A program made the translations under genes and the position numbers. The notes under the pieces are model-generated. The model searched no databases. It had not been told where the DNA came from and worked only from the letters and a program-made list of their open reading frames with translations. A DNA stretch of 33,478 nt, taken from assembly GCA_018399255.1 (NCBI GenBank), contig JAGYPA010000037.1:1-33478 (forward strand), given 5' to 3'. The stretch comes from Spirochaetales bacterium (lineage in GTDB: Bacteria > Spirochaetota > Spirochaetia > JABMQR01). This document shows positions 18,736 through 28,006 of this stretch, in pieces (the first letter of the stretch is position 1; every line of letters starts with the position of its first letter).

Positions 18736-19783
18736 GCCGGGGATGATTATCAGCAGGGTGAGAGCAGCGGCAATTCCTGTCGTCCTCAGCTTTGCCGGGA
18801 GGCTCGGACTCTTTCCAGAGTTCTGCCCACGCCCCTGTTATGAGCTTTCGGAAGGCCGGTATAATCTGCGTATTTTTCTGCTGCATGATGCTCCGCAGTC
18901 CCTCGCCGAACAGGTTGAAGCCGAGCACGCTGAGGAAAAATGCCAGAGCCGGGAAGATGACCGCCCAGGGGGCTATGGTTATAAGAGACCGGGAGGTTGA
19001 CAGCATGCTCGCCCATTCGGGTTCAAAGCTGATATTGAAGAAGGAGACGCCGCCTTCGGTATCAGCGATCAGCTTCAGGTTCCCGAGAAATACACTGAAG
19101 ATGCCGAGCTGCATGAGGATTGTCAGGGCCCGGGCAATCTCCATGAAAAAGAGGACGACCATTTCGGGAGCCAGATGCGGCAGGATATTTTCCCGCAGAA
19201 TTTTCGACCGCCGTTTGCCGATGGCGATTTCGCTGGTAATGAAGGGCTGATGATAGATATCCTCGACCCGCTCTGCCAGCAGTCCGCCGAGCTTGGGCCA
19301 GCCGACGGCTGAGAGCGTAAGGACGAATGCCAGCAGGGATGCCGATTTGTCAAGGCTCAGGAAGAAATCGAGCCGCAGGATAATTACACCGATAAGGAGG
19401 GCCGGAATGGCGGAAAAGAGGATGTTGAACTGCTTGAGGGCTGCCCGGGCAAAGGTGTTTCCCGATCCGGCGGCCATGGCGACAGGCGCGGCGAGCAGGA
19501 ACCTTCCCAGTGCGATTAGGGTTCCCAGGATGATGGTCAGCCGCGTGCCGTACACCATATAGCTGTATATGTCTCTTCCCATATCGTCGCTGCCCAGAAG
19601 GAAGTCTTTTGAGGGCGAATGGGGTGCCGCTTTGAAGATGAGTCTTCCATCAATTATGGAAGAGGTTACCCGCTGCCGGTCGTAGGGGTTCTTGTCGGTG
19701 AAAAGCCGCGGGAAGGCCATCATCAGAGCGATGAGGGTGAGGATTGCTATGCCGATGATCAGGGCAGGCGGTATCCGCTTCAT
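18662..19783 (-). CDS. oppC: OppC/DppC-type peptide ABC permease, C-terminus frameshifted
   Basis: The open frame gives 373 aa, of which residues 1 to ~327 are a normal OppC: N-terminal helix, extracytoplasmic loop with HSPSKDFLLGSDDMGRDIYS, core helices (YGTRLTIILGTLIALGRFL onward), the permease-ATPase contact loop around SEIAIGKRRSKILRENILPHL, and the ending LGFNLFGEGL. After WKESEPPGK the frame turns into low-quality Ala/Pro sequence. The neighbouring frame instead gives LRTT-GIAAALTLLIII, a further transmembrane segment leading into the M28-like domain. I infer an indel near 18800 and a native product of about 780 aa. Its start overlaps the oppB stop by 4 nt (ATGA). Confidence 0.85.
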   Translation of the reverse strand: MKRIPPALIIGIAILTLIALMMAFPRLFTDKNPYDRQRVTSSIIDGRLIFKAAPHSPSKDFLLGSDDMGRDIYSYMVYGTRLTIILGTLIALGRFLLAAPVAMAAGSGNTFARAALKQFNILFSAIPALLIGVIILRLDFFLSLDKSASLLAFVLTLSAVGWPKLGGLLAERVEDIYHQPFITSEIAIGKRRSKILRENILPHLAPEMVVLFFMEIARALTILMQLGIFSVFLGNLKLIADTEGGVSFFNISFEPEWASMLSTSRSLITIAPWAVIFPALAFFLSVLGFNLFGEGLRSIMQQKNTQIIPAFRKLITGAWAELWKESEPPGKAEDDRNCRCSHPADNHPRQWPMKKFAPPASPASPAQTMPPIR

Positions 19784-22224
19784 TTGCCTGCCTCCCGCTT
19801 GAGGGGGTTGCTGTACCGGGTGATCTGCTGAATTCCCCAGGTGAAAAGCAGGTAGATAAGTCCCAGGGTTACTGCAAGGGCAATAAAGAGTTCAGCCTCA
19901 TGTCTGGTATAAAAATAGAGGAGATAATAGACGATTCCGAGATAATTGAAAAGATATTCAACGATTATCAGGTTGGATAGAAGAATGGTCATGATTGCCG
20001 GGAGCGAGTCTGCTGTTTTGTAGAGTACGGCAGGAAGCATTTCGCTGGTGAACAGGGTGCGCCTGCTCATTCCCTTGGCGCGGGCGTTCCGGATATAGTC
20101 CTTCTGCAGTTCGCTCTGGATGGTGATAAAGGTAATGCGCGATATATAGATGGTCGGGATAATGGATACGGTGATAAGCGGCAGGATGAAGGTGTTCAGG
20201 GGAAGGGCTTCCTTGACGGCAGGAAAGTTTCTCGCTATGAAGATGTAGATCAGGAGGCCGGTAAGGACTACCAGGACATCGGGAATGGAAAAGATGATAA
20301 GGGTGCCCAGCGATCTCAGATGGGTTCTTTTCAGTTTGTATCCCTCCAGAATTCCTGAAGCGACGCCGATCAGGGTGGAGAGGAGTATCCCGGAGGTCAG
20401 CAGGATCAGGCTGCGGTATGCGGCGGAGAAGATAATGCTGAACGAGGGTCTGGAGCCGGCGTTCTGAACAGGGGCTGCCTGAAAGAGGTTTTGCAGAGAG
20501 AGCAGAATCTCCTTCAGGGTGAGGTACCAGGAAAAATTGGTCACCCGCTCATGGTTAATGGTCTTTATGTTGAAGCCAGGGTCGATACGGGCGAGAAACG
20601 AGAGCAGCAGCAGGGCTGTCAGGCCGACGGCGAGGTAGAAATAGATCTTCCTCAGGATGAATGCCGGCGTCTGGAAGTAGATATCTTCTATGTTTGAGCC
20701 GAAAAGTTTTTTATTGGGGCTTGTCCGGTAGAGGTGTCCGAGCACCAGGTTGATCACGACTCCCAGGGTAAAGATGCCGATGATCAGGATCGCGGCCGGG
20801 GTAAGGTAGTCGATCCCGGTATCCTTGAAAATCACCCTTTTGCTATAGCTGAGAAGGGGCATGACTGCGTTGGACATGGCTGCAGGATCGATTTTTTCGA
20901 GAGTATCCTCATAATTGTCCAGGGTTCCCGGGGCATCGGTCAGGGTTGCGGCGGCTGCGTTCTTGTCAGTAAAGGGCGAGACTGCTCCGTACATCGGGCC
21001 GGCTGGTTGGACTGCCGCTCCGGCGTCTCTGCCGTAGTTCAGTATATTGTCTTTCAGGATTGTGCCGTTTATGGCATCCGAGGCGACTTTGACGCCTTCG
21101 AGGGACGGTTCTCCCAGGGCCTGGAGGTGGATTACGGTGGTTTTTTCGAGGGGGAAGAGAGGGTTGTCGACGTAATAGGCCGAACCGGCATTCTGCTGCT
21201 GGGCATTCCACCCGGCGAAGATTATCTGACGATAGGGCAGGCGGTCCTGTCCGGCTATGACGCGGGCTGTTTCGAGCAGGGCTGCGATGCCGGAGGTGCT
21301 GCTGACTGCTCCGGGAAAGTACCGGTCACCGGTACCGGCCCCGCTTCCATCGATGTTTGCCGTTATCATCAGAATCCGGTCGCTGGAGCCCCGGGCTTCG
21401 ATAGAGCCGAGAATATTGGCGGTGCTGACGATCGGATAGGAAATTCCGGTGGACAGGGTTACTCCTTTGACGAGTCCGATGGTTTCGTTTTTAATCCGCA
21501 TAAGCTTTTCATCGAGAGTTTCCTGGAGCCTGCGGTAGGTGGTGCGTGACAGATAGCCCGATACGATTGATTGGCCGTTTTTTCCGGCGGTGCTGATGAT
21601 TTTCTCGGTTTCGTAGAGATTTGGCTTGCCGAAAAAACGGGTGTCGGCGCTGCAGAAGATGCCGGCCCCGCCATGTTCCAGCACAAAGTTAATTTTTTTC
21701 TGGTCCAATCCGGCTGCCTCGACGACTATGATGCGGTCTTTGATGATTTCGGGGGTGAGGCGATAGAGGCTGTTTTCGGCGATTACGATTTCTCCTTGAA
21801 AATCGATGCTTCCGTTGAGGGTGGGGGCAAGATTGTAATCTTCGTAGAGGATGAATTCGATGGTTTCTCCGGTATCTCCAGAACCCCCGGTATCCCCGGC
21901 TCCGGTATCTGCTACGGTGAAGCGGGTGTTCTGATCTATTTCAGGCAGCAATACGGAGAATTCCTGATACCAGCCGCCGTCCTCGCCGGCAGGGGTAAGC
22001 CCGATAGTTCTGAAGTGCTCTTCTATATAGGCAAGGGTTTTTCTGTCACCTTCGCTTCCGGTCAGTCTGCCGTTGTACGGGGCTGAGGTGAGTTCTTCCA
22101 GATGGCGGATGATATTGCCTGGCTGCAGGGCTGTTTCATCAAAGGTATTGCTTTGGTGATGGATGATCAGGCCTATCAGGATGAGCGTCAATGCAGCGCC
22201 AATTATCCGGGTGAGTACCTTCAT
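19780..22224 (-). CDS. oppB: OppB-type permease fused to an N-terminal inactive M28/PA peptidase ectodomain
   Basis: This 814-aa protein is intact. A signal-anchor helix (residues ~5-21) precedes an extracytoplasmic M28-like domain (~35-465) with a PA-type insert (~130-215, IIKDRIIVVEAAGL ... EHGGAGIFCS). A helix at ~473-495 then leads to an OppB-type permease with core helices ~595-805 and the ATPase-contact loop DYIRNARAKGMSRR (709-722). The M28 fold is clear (RILMITANIDGSG, SGIAALLETARVIAG, RQIIFAGWNA), but the ligands are gone: His-x-Asp is Asn290-Ile-Asp292, GADDN is GAVSS (305-309), the Glu pair is Ala-Gln-Gln, the later Asp is Gln368 and the last His is Asp436 or Asn437. Only Asp292 remains. 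The ATG at 22224 has AGGAG 8 nt upstream. It probably imports peptides with OppC, OppD and OppF; the dead domain may replace the missing binding protein. Confidence 0.88.
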   Translation of the reverse strand: MKVLTRIIGAALTLILIGLIIHHQSNTFDETALQPGNIIRHLEELTSAPYNGRLTGSEGDRKTLAYIEEHFRTIGLTPAGEDGGWYQEFSVLLPEIDQNTRFTVADTGAGDTGGSGDTGETIEFILYEDYNLAPTLNGSIDFQGEIVIAENSLYRLTPEIIKDRIIVVEAAGLDQKKINFVLEHGGAGIFCSADTRFFGKPNLYETEKIISTAGKNGQSIVSGYLSRTTYRRLQETLDEKLMRIKNETIGLVKGVTLSTGISYPIVSTANILGSIEARGSSDRILMITANIDGSGAGTGDRYFPGAVSSTSGIAALLETARVIAGQDRLPYRQIIFAGWNAQQQNAGSAYYVDNPLFPLEKTTVIHLQALGEPSLEGVKVASDAINGTILKDNILNYGRDAGAAVQPAGPMYGAVSPFTDKNAAAATLTDAPGTLDNYEDTLEKIDPAAMSNAVMPLLSYSKRVIFKDTGIDYLTPAAILIIGIFTLGVVINLVLGHLYRTSPNKKLFGSNIEDIYFQTPAFILRKIYFYLAVGLTALLLLSFLARIDPGFNIKTINHERVTNFSWYLTLKEILLSLQNLFQAAPVQNAGSRPSFSIIFSAAYRSLILLTSGILLSTLIGVASGILEGYKLKRTHLRSLGTLIIFSIPDVLVVLTGLLIYIFIARNFPAVKEALPLNTFILPLITVSIIPTIYISRITFITIQSELQKDYIRNARAKGMSRRTLFTSEMLPAVLYKTADSLPAIMTILLSNLIIVEYLFNYLGIVYYLLYFYTRHEAELFIALAVTLGLIYLLFTWGIQQITRYSNPLKREAGK

Positions 22225-22454
22225 GCTCACGACTCCTGTAAATTTCCAATAAATTTCGACGATTTGGTCAGAAGTTCGGCAGATTCTTACCAATCTACCA
22301 GCCTAGTGAATTATGGGCAGTTTTTCTAGGGGTTGGGAGGCCGGGAGGGCAGAATTGGCGATACTTGCGATACTGGAATGTTCTTTGATTGTTCTTTAAT
22401 TGTTCTTTGCAAAGTGAGTTCCTTTTTTTGGGGATGTGGTGCTATACTGATGAT

Positions 22455-24122
22455 ATGAAATTTAATTTATCAGCCTACACAATAGATCGTTTTTTTGCGC
22501 AAGTTGTCGAGCGGTATTCTGAGAGCCTCTCGATTGGCACTGTCGATATTCCAGCCATGACCTACCGGGAAATGGGGGAGCGGGTCGATGCCTTTCAGCA
22601 GCTGCTGCTGGAGCAGGGCATCGGGCACGGTGACCGGGTTGCCGTCGTCGGTGTTTCCACTCCCAATTGGGCTATTGCCTATACTGCGGCCATGGCTCTG
22701 GGGGTGACTGCGGTTCCGCTTATGGAGGACTTCCCGGCCGAAGATATTCGGCAGCTTATAGAGTTTGCGGAAGTTACGGGGCTCATTCTCTCTTCCCAGA
22801 TGATGGAGAAGCTGGGGATAGATAAGCCGATGGATTTTTCCTCCGAGGCCGTCAAGACGGTAATTCGCATGGAGGACTTGGAGGTAGTCAGCAGCCGGGG
22901 AGCACCGCCGGCAGTTCGGGAGGAGGTTCTGGAGGATGACCTGGCGGAAATCCTCTTCACTTCGGGAACGACCGGCTTCAGCAAGGGGGTCATGCTGACC
23001 CATAAAAATCTCGTTTCCAATATATTTGAGGGTCCCGATATTCTCCAGTGCATCGATACCCGTTCCGTGGTTCTCAGCATTCTCCCCATGGCGCATGCGT
23101 TCGGTTCAACATCAGCCTATCTTTCTATTATCTACTGCGGGGCGTCGCTCTATTTTCTCGGGAAAAAGCCGACGATTGCGGCGCTCATGAAGGCTTTTAC
23201 CGTGGTTAAACCGACGATTCTGGGCAGTGTGCCGCTCATTTTTGAAAAAATATATGCCAAGAAAGTGGCTCCGCTGATAGCTGGGAAGCCGCTGTTCCGT
23301 TTTCTGGCGGCTCACGGTCCAAGCAGGCGTCTGCTGTTCAGGGTTATCGGGAAGAAGTTCAAGCAGGCTTTTGGCGGGCGGCTGGAATGTGCCATTATCG
23401 GCGGAGCAGCGCTGGCGGAAGAGGTGGAGGATTTTCTGAAAATTGCGGGTATACCGTTTGCCCTCGGTTACGGGATGACCGAAGCTGCCCCCTTGATTAC
23501 GTTTCAATCGCGTGAGCGGTCGAAAAAAGGATCTGTCGGCTGGGCGGTTACCGATGTGGAGATTCTGATCGAGAATCCCGAGCCGGAGACGGGAATCGGT
23601 GAAATTCTTGTCAGGGGGCCCAATGTTATGCAGGGGTACTGGAAGAATCCGGAGGCCACGGCGGAAATTCTTTCGCCTGAAGGCTGGCTGAGGACGGGAG
23701 ACCGCGGGTATCTGGATGATGAGGGATTTCTCTTTCTCAAAGGCCGCAGCAAGAATGTCATAGTGGGGCCGTCGGGGGAAAATATCTATCCCGAGGTTAT
23801 CGAGTCGCTGCTCTCCGCCTCACCGCTGGTGGATGAGGCGCTCGTATATGCCGAAAACCATAAGATTATCGGGAGAATCTTTCCCAACAGTGATTATATT
23901 AATCTTAAGCATGCTCATGAGTCGGCCAGTGAATGGCTTGAACGGCTGCGCAAAGAGGTGAATGCCAAACTGCCGTCGGCTTCCAGGATTGTGCAGATAA
24001 TAGAGGAGAAGGTGCCGTTCATAAAAACTGCCAGCAACAAGATTAAGCGGGCAGAGAATATCGGTGCCGCAGCCTCCACCGCCAGCGGCCGTTCTGGAGA
24101 GAGCAGGCTCGAAGCCGAATGA
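22455..24122 (+). CDS. Long-chain acyl-CoA synthetase (AMP-binding enzyme)
   Basis: This 555-aa ANL-superfamily ligase activates a fatty acid to acyl-AMP and then acyl-CoA. The AMP-binding P-loop is ILFTSGTTGFSKGVMLTH (167-184). GYGMTEAAPLITFQS, LRTGDRGYLDDEGFLFLKGR (hinge and A8 region) and the C-terminal FIKTASNKIKR with the catalytic Lys are all present. There is no signal peptide. The ATG at 22455 is preferred because the protein aligns from MKFNLSAYTIDRFF; an upstream start would add a hydrophobic leader lying in the promoter-like region. The ribosome site is weak. The gene stands alone, divergent from oppB. The length and layout suit FadD-like or bacterial long-chain synthetases; chain-length preference cannot be read from the sequence. 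Confidence 0.9.
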   Translation: MKFNLSAYTIDRFFAQVVERYSESLSIGTVDIPAMTYREMGERVDAFQQLLLEQGIGHGDRVAVVGVSTPNWAIAYTAAMALGVTAVPLMEDFPAEDIRQLIEFAEVTGLILSSQMMEKLGIDKPMDFSSEAVKTVIRMEDLEVVSSRGAPPAVREEVLEDDLAEILFTSGTTGFSKGVMLTHKNLVSNIFEGPDILQCIDTRSVVLSILPMAHAFGSTSAYLSIIYCGASLYFLGKKPTIAALMKAFTVVKPTILGSVPLIFEKIYAKKVAPLIAGKPLFRFLAAHGPSRRLLFRVIGKKFKQAFGGRLECAIIGGAALAEEVEDFLKIAGIPFALGYGMTEAAPLITFQSRERSKKGSVGWAVTDVEILIENPEPETGIGEILVRGPNVMQGYWKNPEATAEILSPEGWLRTGDRGYLDDEGFLFLKGRSKNVIVGPSGENIYPEVIESLLSASPLVDEALVYAENHKIIGRIFPNSDYINLKHAHESASEWLERLRKEVNAKLPSASRIVQIIEEKVPFIKTASNKIKRAENIGAAASTASGRSGESRLEAE

Positions 24123-24191
24123 TCCTGGGCTGGAAATTCCAGGGATGACAGGTTTTCAAGATAATTTATTGATATACTCCATATGAGCAAA

Positions 24192-24218
24192 GCAAAGCAA
24201 TGCAAAGCAATGCATTGC
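24192..24218. repeat. GCAAAGCAAT direct repeats ending in a 12-bp palindrome
   Basis: GCAAAGCAAT occurs twice in tandem (24192-24201, 24202-24211) and runs into GCAATGCATTGC, a perfect palindrome at 24207-24218. It lies about 50 nt before the natA start and could be an operator; the function is unknown. Confidence 0.45.
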
Positions 24219-24266
24219 AGCGCGCTGGTTGTGCAGAATATTTGTCAGGTAGAGACAGGAGGCACC

Positions 24267-25160
24267 ATGATCGAACTGAAGCGTAAGTTTCAAAACAGTT
24301 CGGCTCCGTTACCGCAGTCGATAATCTCTCATTTTCCACCGGCAAGGGTGAGATATTCGGCCTGCTTGGTCCGAACGGGGCCGGCAAGTCGACAACGATC
24401 CGGATGATCATGAATATTCTCGCCCCGGATCAGGTATGATGATCCTTTTTGACGGCAAACCGCTGACGGAACAGGATAAAGATAGGATCGGCTATCTTCC
24501 TCAAAGGAGTGGGGCTGTATAAGAAGGCGAAGGCACGATCTGCTGCTCTATCTGGGGAAGGCTGAAGGGCAAGCCCGATGATCTGCTCAATCGCAATATC
24601 GATTATTGGCTCGATAAGTTTGAGCTGAAAGAGTGGAAGTTCAACAAGGCCGAGGAGCTTTCCAAGGAATGGCACAGAAGATTCAGTTTATCGCATCGGT
24701 TGTTCATGATCCCGAGATCATGTTCTCTTGATGAGCCCTTTTCCGGTATGGACCCGGTGAGCACAGATCGCTGCGCGAGTCCATCGATCAGATTGCTGCA
24801 AGGTGGGAAGACGGTGCTTTTCCACTCATATTAAGTGGAGCAGGCTGGAGAAGATCTGCAGCAAGACTGCTCATCAATCATGGAAGGAGCTGGGTGTGTA
24901 CGGTTCTTTGGATGAGATCAAGGATCGTTTCGGCACCCGGTCGGTGATTGTGGAGTTTTCCGGCGACGGTTCCTTATCCAGAAGCTTCCCAGGTGGAGCG
25001 GGTGATTCAGTATCCCCGGTACAGCGAAATTGCGCTGGCTGAAGGGGCCGATCCGGATGCTCTGCTGCTGTCCCTGACAGGAAGATTTCTTTCTTATTCG
25101 CAAATTTGAGATTGTAGCACCGTCGCTGCATAATATTTTTATTGCACTGTCAAGAAATAG
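24267..25160 (+). pseudogene. NatA-type ABC-2 exporter ATPase, broken by frameshifts
   Basis: AGGAGG lies 4 nt before the ATG at 24267. Joined across frames the product is a NatA/YhaQ-like ATPase: [25 protein letters not shown] (Walker A), MILFDGKPLTEQDKDRIGYLPQ, NIDYWLDKFELKEWKFNKAEELS (signature region), LDEPFSGMDPVS (Walker B), then the C-terminal LDEIKDRFGTRSVIVEFSGDGS, IALAEGADPDAL and FEIVAPSLHNIFI. The probable stop is TAG at 25158-25160, just before natB. I count about ten indels and no clean open frame longer than ~80 codons. The family exports ions or small molecules together with the NatB permease. Confidence 0.75.
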
Positions 25161-25167
25161 GGAGGCG

Positions 25168-26404
25168 GTGGTCGAGACGCGCAGAAAGGTTTTGACCATA
25201 GCCGGCCACGAATTCCGGGCGATTGCTGCCACTAAGGCATTTGATTATAACCATTCTTGGGCCGTTTCTCATTCTGGCGGTTTCTGTTCTTCCGCCTGCT
25301 TTCGCAGCGGATGGACGGGATTCAGGAGGTAAACCTGATCGGGATTGTCGGATCGAATCCGCAGCTGACCGGGGCGCTTTCAGGCTGTGTTTGCAGATGA
25401 AGGGCTGATTATTGAAGCGGGGGATAATCTTGAGCAGATGAAGGTCCGGATGCTGGAAGATAACGAGCTCGAGGGGATTCTGGAGATTCCGGGAAATCTT
25501 ATTGAGGTCGATGTTTTTAATTATTACTCAAAACAGGCACGGATATCTTTGTTTTTGAGACCCTGCGGCTGTATTAGGGAATATGGTGGTTTCCAGCGCA
25601 TGAAGGAGGCCGGTTTTGAGCCTGAGCAGATACAGCGGCTGTCGGCTCTCCCCGGCTCCGGAGGTGGCTGCTTGAGCAAGTCGGGGGCTGCAGAGGAGAA
25701 TCTCCATCATTATTACCACTACTTTTTATTCTGCTGCTCTATATGACGATTCTGCTCTACGGGTGAGCTGATCGGAAGGCCGATTGTTACCGAGAAGACA
25801 TCGAAAACGGTGGAGATTCTTCTCTCTCTTCAGCCCGTCCTAACGAGATTATGTTCGGCAAGATTTTTGGAATCGGCGCCGCGGGGGCTGCTGCAGCGTA
25901 CGCGGTCTGTGGGTGCGGGTTCGCTGGATAATCCTGTTTGTCGGTCCGGCGCTGAATTTCAGCTCGCCGGCCAGCCTCAATCCGGCATCGCTTATTTTTC
26001 TGGTGCTGTCTTTTTCTGGCGGCATTTTTTCTCTATTCCGGGCGTATGCAGCGCTCGGGGCGGCGGCTGAAGATGAGCAGAATCTCGGGCAGCTGGCCCG
26101 GCCGCTGATTATCTTCCTGGTGGTCCATGGCTATGGTGTCGCCGCTGGTGATGAGTCCAAATTCGGTTTTTTCCCAGATCCTCTCCCTATTTTCCGCTGA
26201 CGGCACCGGTAGTCATGTTTACGAGGGTGCTGGTGGATATGCCGAGTGCCTGGAGTTGTTGTTCTGTTTCATTATTCTGCCGTTTCCTTTGTCTTTTTTG
26301 ATGGTTACGGCGGCAGCGAATATTTTTCCTGGTAGGCATTCTGCTGACGGGGGAAACGGTTTACGCTGCGCGAGATTGCCAGATGGCTCAAGTATCCCTC
26401 TTGA
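25168..26404 (+). pseudogene. NatB-type ABC-2 permease, broken by frameshifts
   Basis: The start is probably GTG at 25168 behind GGAGG. The frames assemble into an ABC-2 permease: RRKVLTIAGHEFRAIAATKAF, then hydrophobic IITILLGPFLILAVSVLPP, an extracytoplasmic domain (QAVFADEGLIIEAGDNLEQM, LEDNELEGILEIPGNLIEVDV), GELIGRPIVTEKTSKTVEILL, FGKIFGIGAAG, WIILFVGPAL, YAALGAAAEDEQNLGQLARP, and the ending ILLTG then FTLREIARWLKYPS before TGA at 26402-26404. It pairs with natA. The C-terminus meets the GNAT gene on the other strand with a short overlap once indels are corrected. Confidence 0.72.
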
Positions 26405-26932
26405 TCGTGGCAGCTTTTGACGCACACGATTTTATCGTCACCGTCGGCATAGAAGGCCTTGAATTCCGCTGCGTCAGCATAGCTGCCCAGATAGAAGGCG
26501 CGGTGCTGCTGCATAAACAATGTGAGGATGTTTCTACATAGATTTTTCTCCCCCAGCTGCTGATATTTGCTCTTCGGCAGCCGCCATGAGTAATTTTCCC
26601 ACTCTTACCGTATAGTTCTGCAGAACGACGATCCAGCAGGAGATCGAAGCTGCCTATTGTGCAGGGATCGGGCCCCAGCAGGTGTAGCCGATGATATCGG
26701 TACTCTGCCTGTAATGGCGACCCGCAAAAAAATACCCGCCTCGTGAGGTCCCTGGAAATGCTCTCTTCGGCCAGTTCCCGGGCGATCTGTATCTCATCCC
26801 CAGAAAAAACCCGCTGCAGGCATTTCCCCAACCCGTTCAGCCTCCGGGTTTCAGGTTGAATCGTGAAGCATAACTGCCGGGGCAGTCTTGCCGGCAGTAG
26901 AACTGCTGGGGCAGCAGCGCTAAATCTGACAT
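26388..26932 (-). pseudogene. GNAT-family N-acetyltransferase, frameshifted
   Basis: The start MSDLALLPQQFYCRQ (ATG at 26932-26930) lies 1 nt after the stop of the ligase-like gene upstream. Across frames the GNAT core is visible: DEIQIARELAEESISRDL, a YFFAG-type strand, GPDPCTIGSFDL, a KLLMAAAEEQI-like acetyl-CoA helix, IYVETSSHCLYAA, RAFYLGSYADAAEFKAFYA and DGDDKIVCVK. The expected length is about 175 aa. The exact stop is uncertain; I use the TGA at 26390-26388. GNAT enzymes of this type next to D-Ala-D-Ala-ligase-like genes are, from memory, a recurring neighbourhood. The substrate is unknown. Confidence 0.62.
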
Positions 26933-26933
26933 A

Positions 26934-27983
26934 TCAATCCTCCTGAAGCTGTTTAACATCAGCTTGAAAAATATGGGAAAACTGAGTTGATGGTGGTGGG
27001 CAATATGAAACCGTAAAAACTCGGGTTTCCGTTGATTTCGAGAACCCAACAAGCCTTTCCTCATCAATTCTGAAGTCGACCCGGGCATACCCGTGAAGCC
27101 TGAATATATCCCAGCAGGCATGGGTTATCTCCTGGAGGAACTGAGAAGAGCCGCATCCGATTCCGAAGGTGATAGCAGGGAACGACATGATCATACTCAA
27201 AGGTATGTTCCGTCCATTTCGCATCATAATTGATGATTTTTGTTTGTACCTCATCGTACCCTTCAAATTTCCATTCGTAGGGCGGCAGCACCAGCGGGTT
27301 GTCGCGATTTCCGCAGATGCAGACATTGAACCCTGCCGTCAATGTATCGCTCGGCAAAAATGGACTGCCCAGCAGCTGTTCCTTTTTCCCTCAGCCAGCA
27401 TCGGGAGTTGGCCTATGCTGGCGGCAGACACAACCGAGTCATCTGTAAGACTGGCAGATGCGTCCTCATAGGTCATTTTGATGGGATATACTTCTTTCCC
27501 TGGAACAAACTGATCTTCGTCTGGCGGTACCGACCATTCCGGGGTTCCTGGAGCCCCGGCTGCGGAGAATGCGCTTTACGTAATTTACCGGTGGTGGTCA
27601 GCATGACTCAGCCGTACAGCCGGTGAAGGAGGTGAAGCCCTGGCAGGTCGCACTATAGCAGTTCTGTCTCTCCCGGTGCTGCATCGACGAGGTTTACCAC
27701 GAAGAAGGTCTTTACGGTGATGCTGTTCAGCCGGTTTTTCAGCCAGGGCGGCAGCTTTTCACGTTGATCGTCCGGCGGTTCAGCTGGTCTTTCGCCAGCT
27801 TTTCAAAAAATTTGAACGGCAAGCTGTTCGGAATTTAGGAGGTGGAGCAGACGGGCGAAAATACCCATATCTGCCAGCAGCTCTGCAATCCATGTACCTG
27901 GAGTGAGGCTGTCAATGACATTCCTCCGGTGAGTTTTTGGTTACGGTATTGTGCAGCACGACGGCTGTCCGGTACGTTTTCAT
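26934..27983 (-). pseudogene. D-alanine--D-alanine ligase-like ATP-grasp protein (copy 1), frameshifted
   Basis: The ATG at 27983-27981 begins MKTYRTAVVLHNTVTKNSPE, the nucleotide-fold start seen in D-Ala-D-Ala-ligase-like proteins. It lies 24 nt after the stop of copy 2. Further pieces are KTFFVVNLVDAAPG (the FNLVEG-like motif), the DDSVVSAASIGQLPML region, FNVCICGNRDNPLVLPPYEW, QTKIINYDAKWTEHTFEYD, IFRLHGYARVDFRIDEE and EINGNPSFYGF (the ATP-grasp Mg-binding NxN motif), ending at TGA 26936-26934. The family joins two amino acids at ATP cost. Several indels break the frame; the ends and the key EINGNP motif persist. Confidence 0.68.
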
Positions 27984-28006
27984 ATCAGCAGGTTATTTTG
28001 AGCGCG

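Noticed and set aside
19780..22224. Active secreted aminopeptidase fused to a permease
   Set aside because: Nearly all M28 metal ligands and the catalytic Glu pair are replaced, so hydrolysis is not expected.
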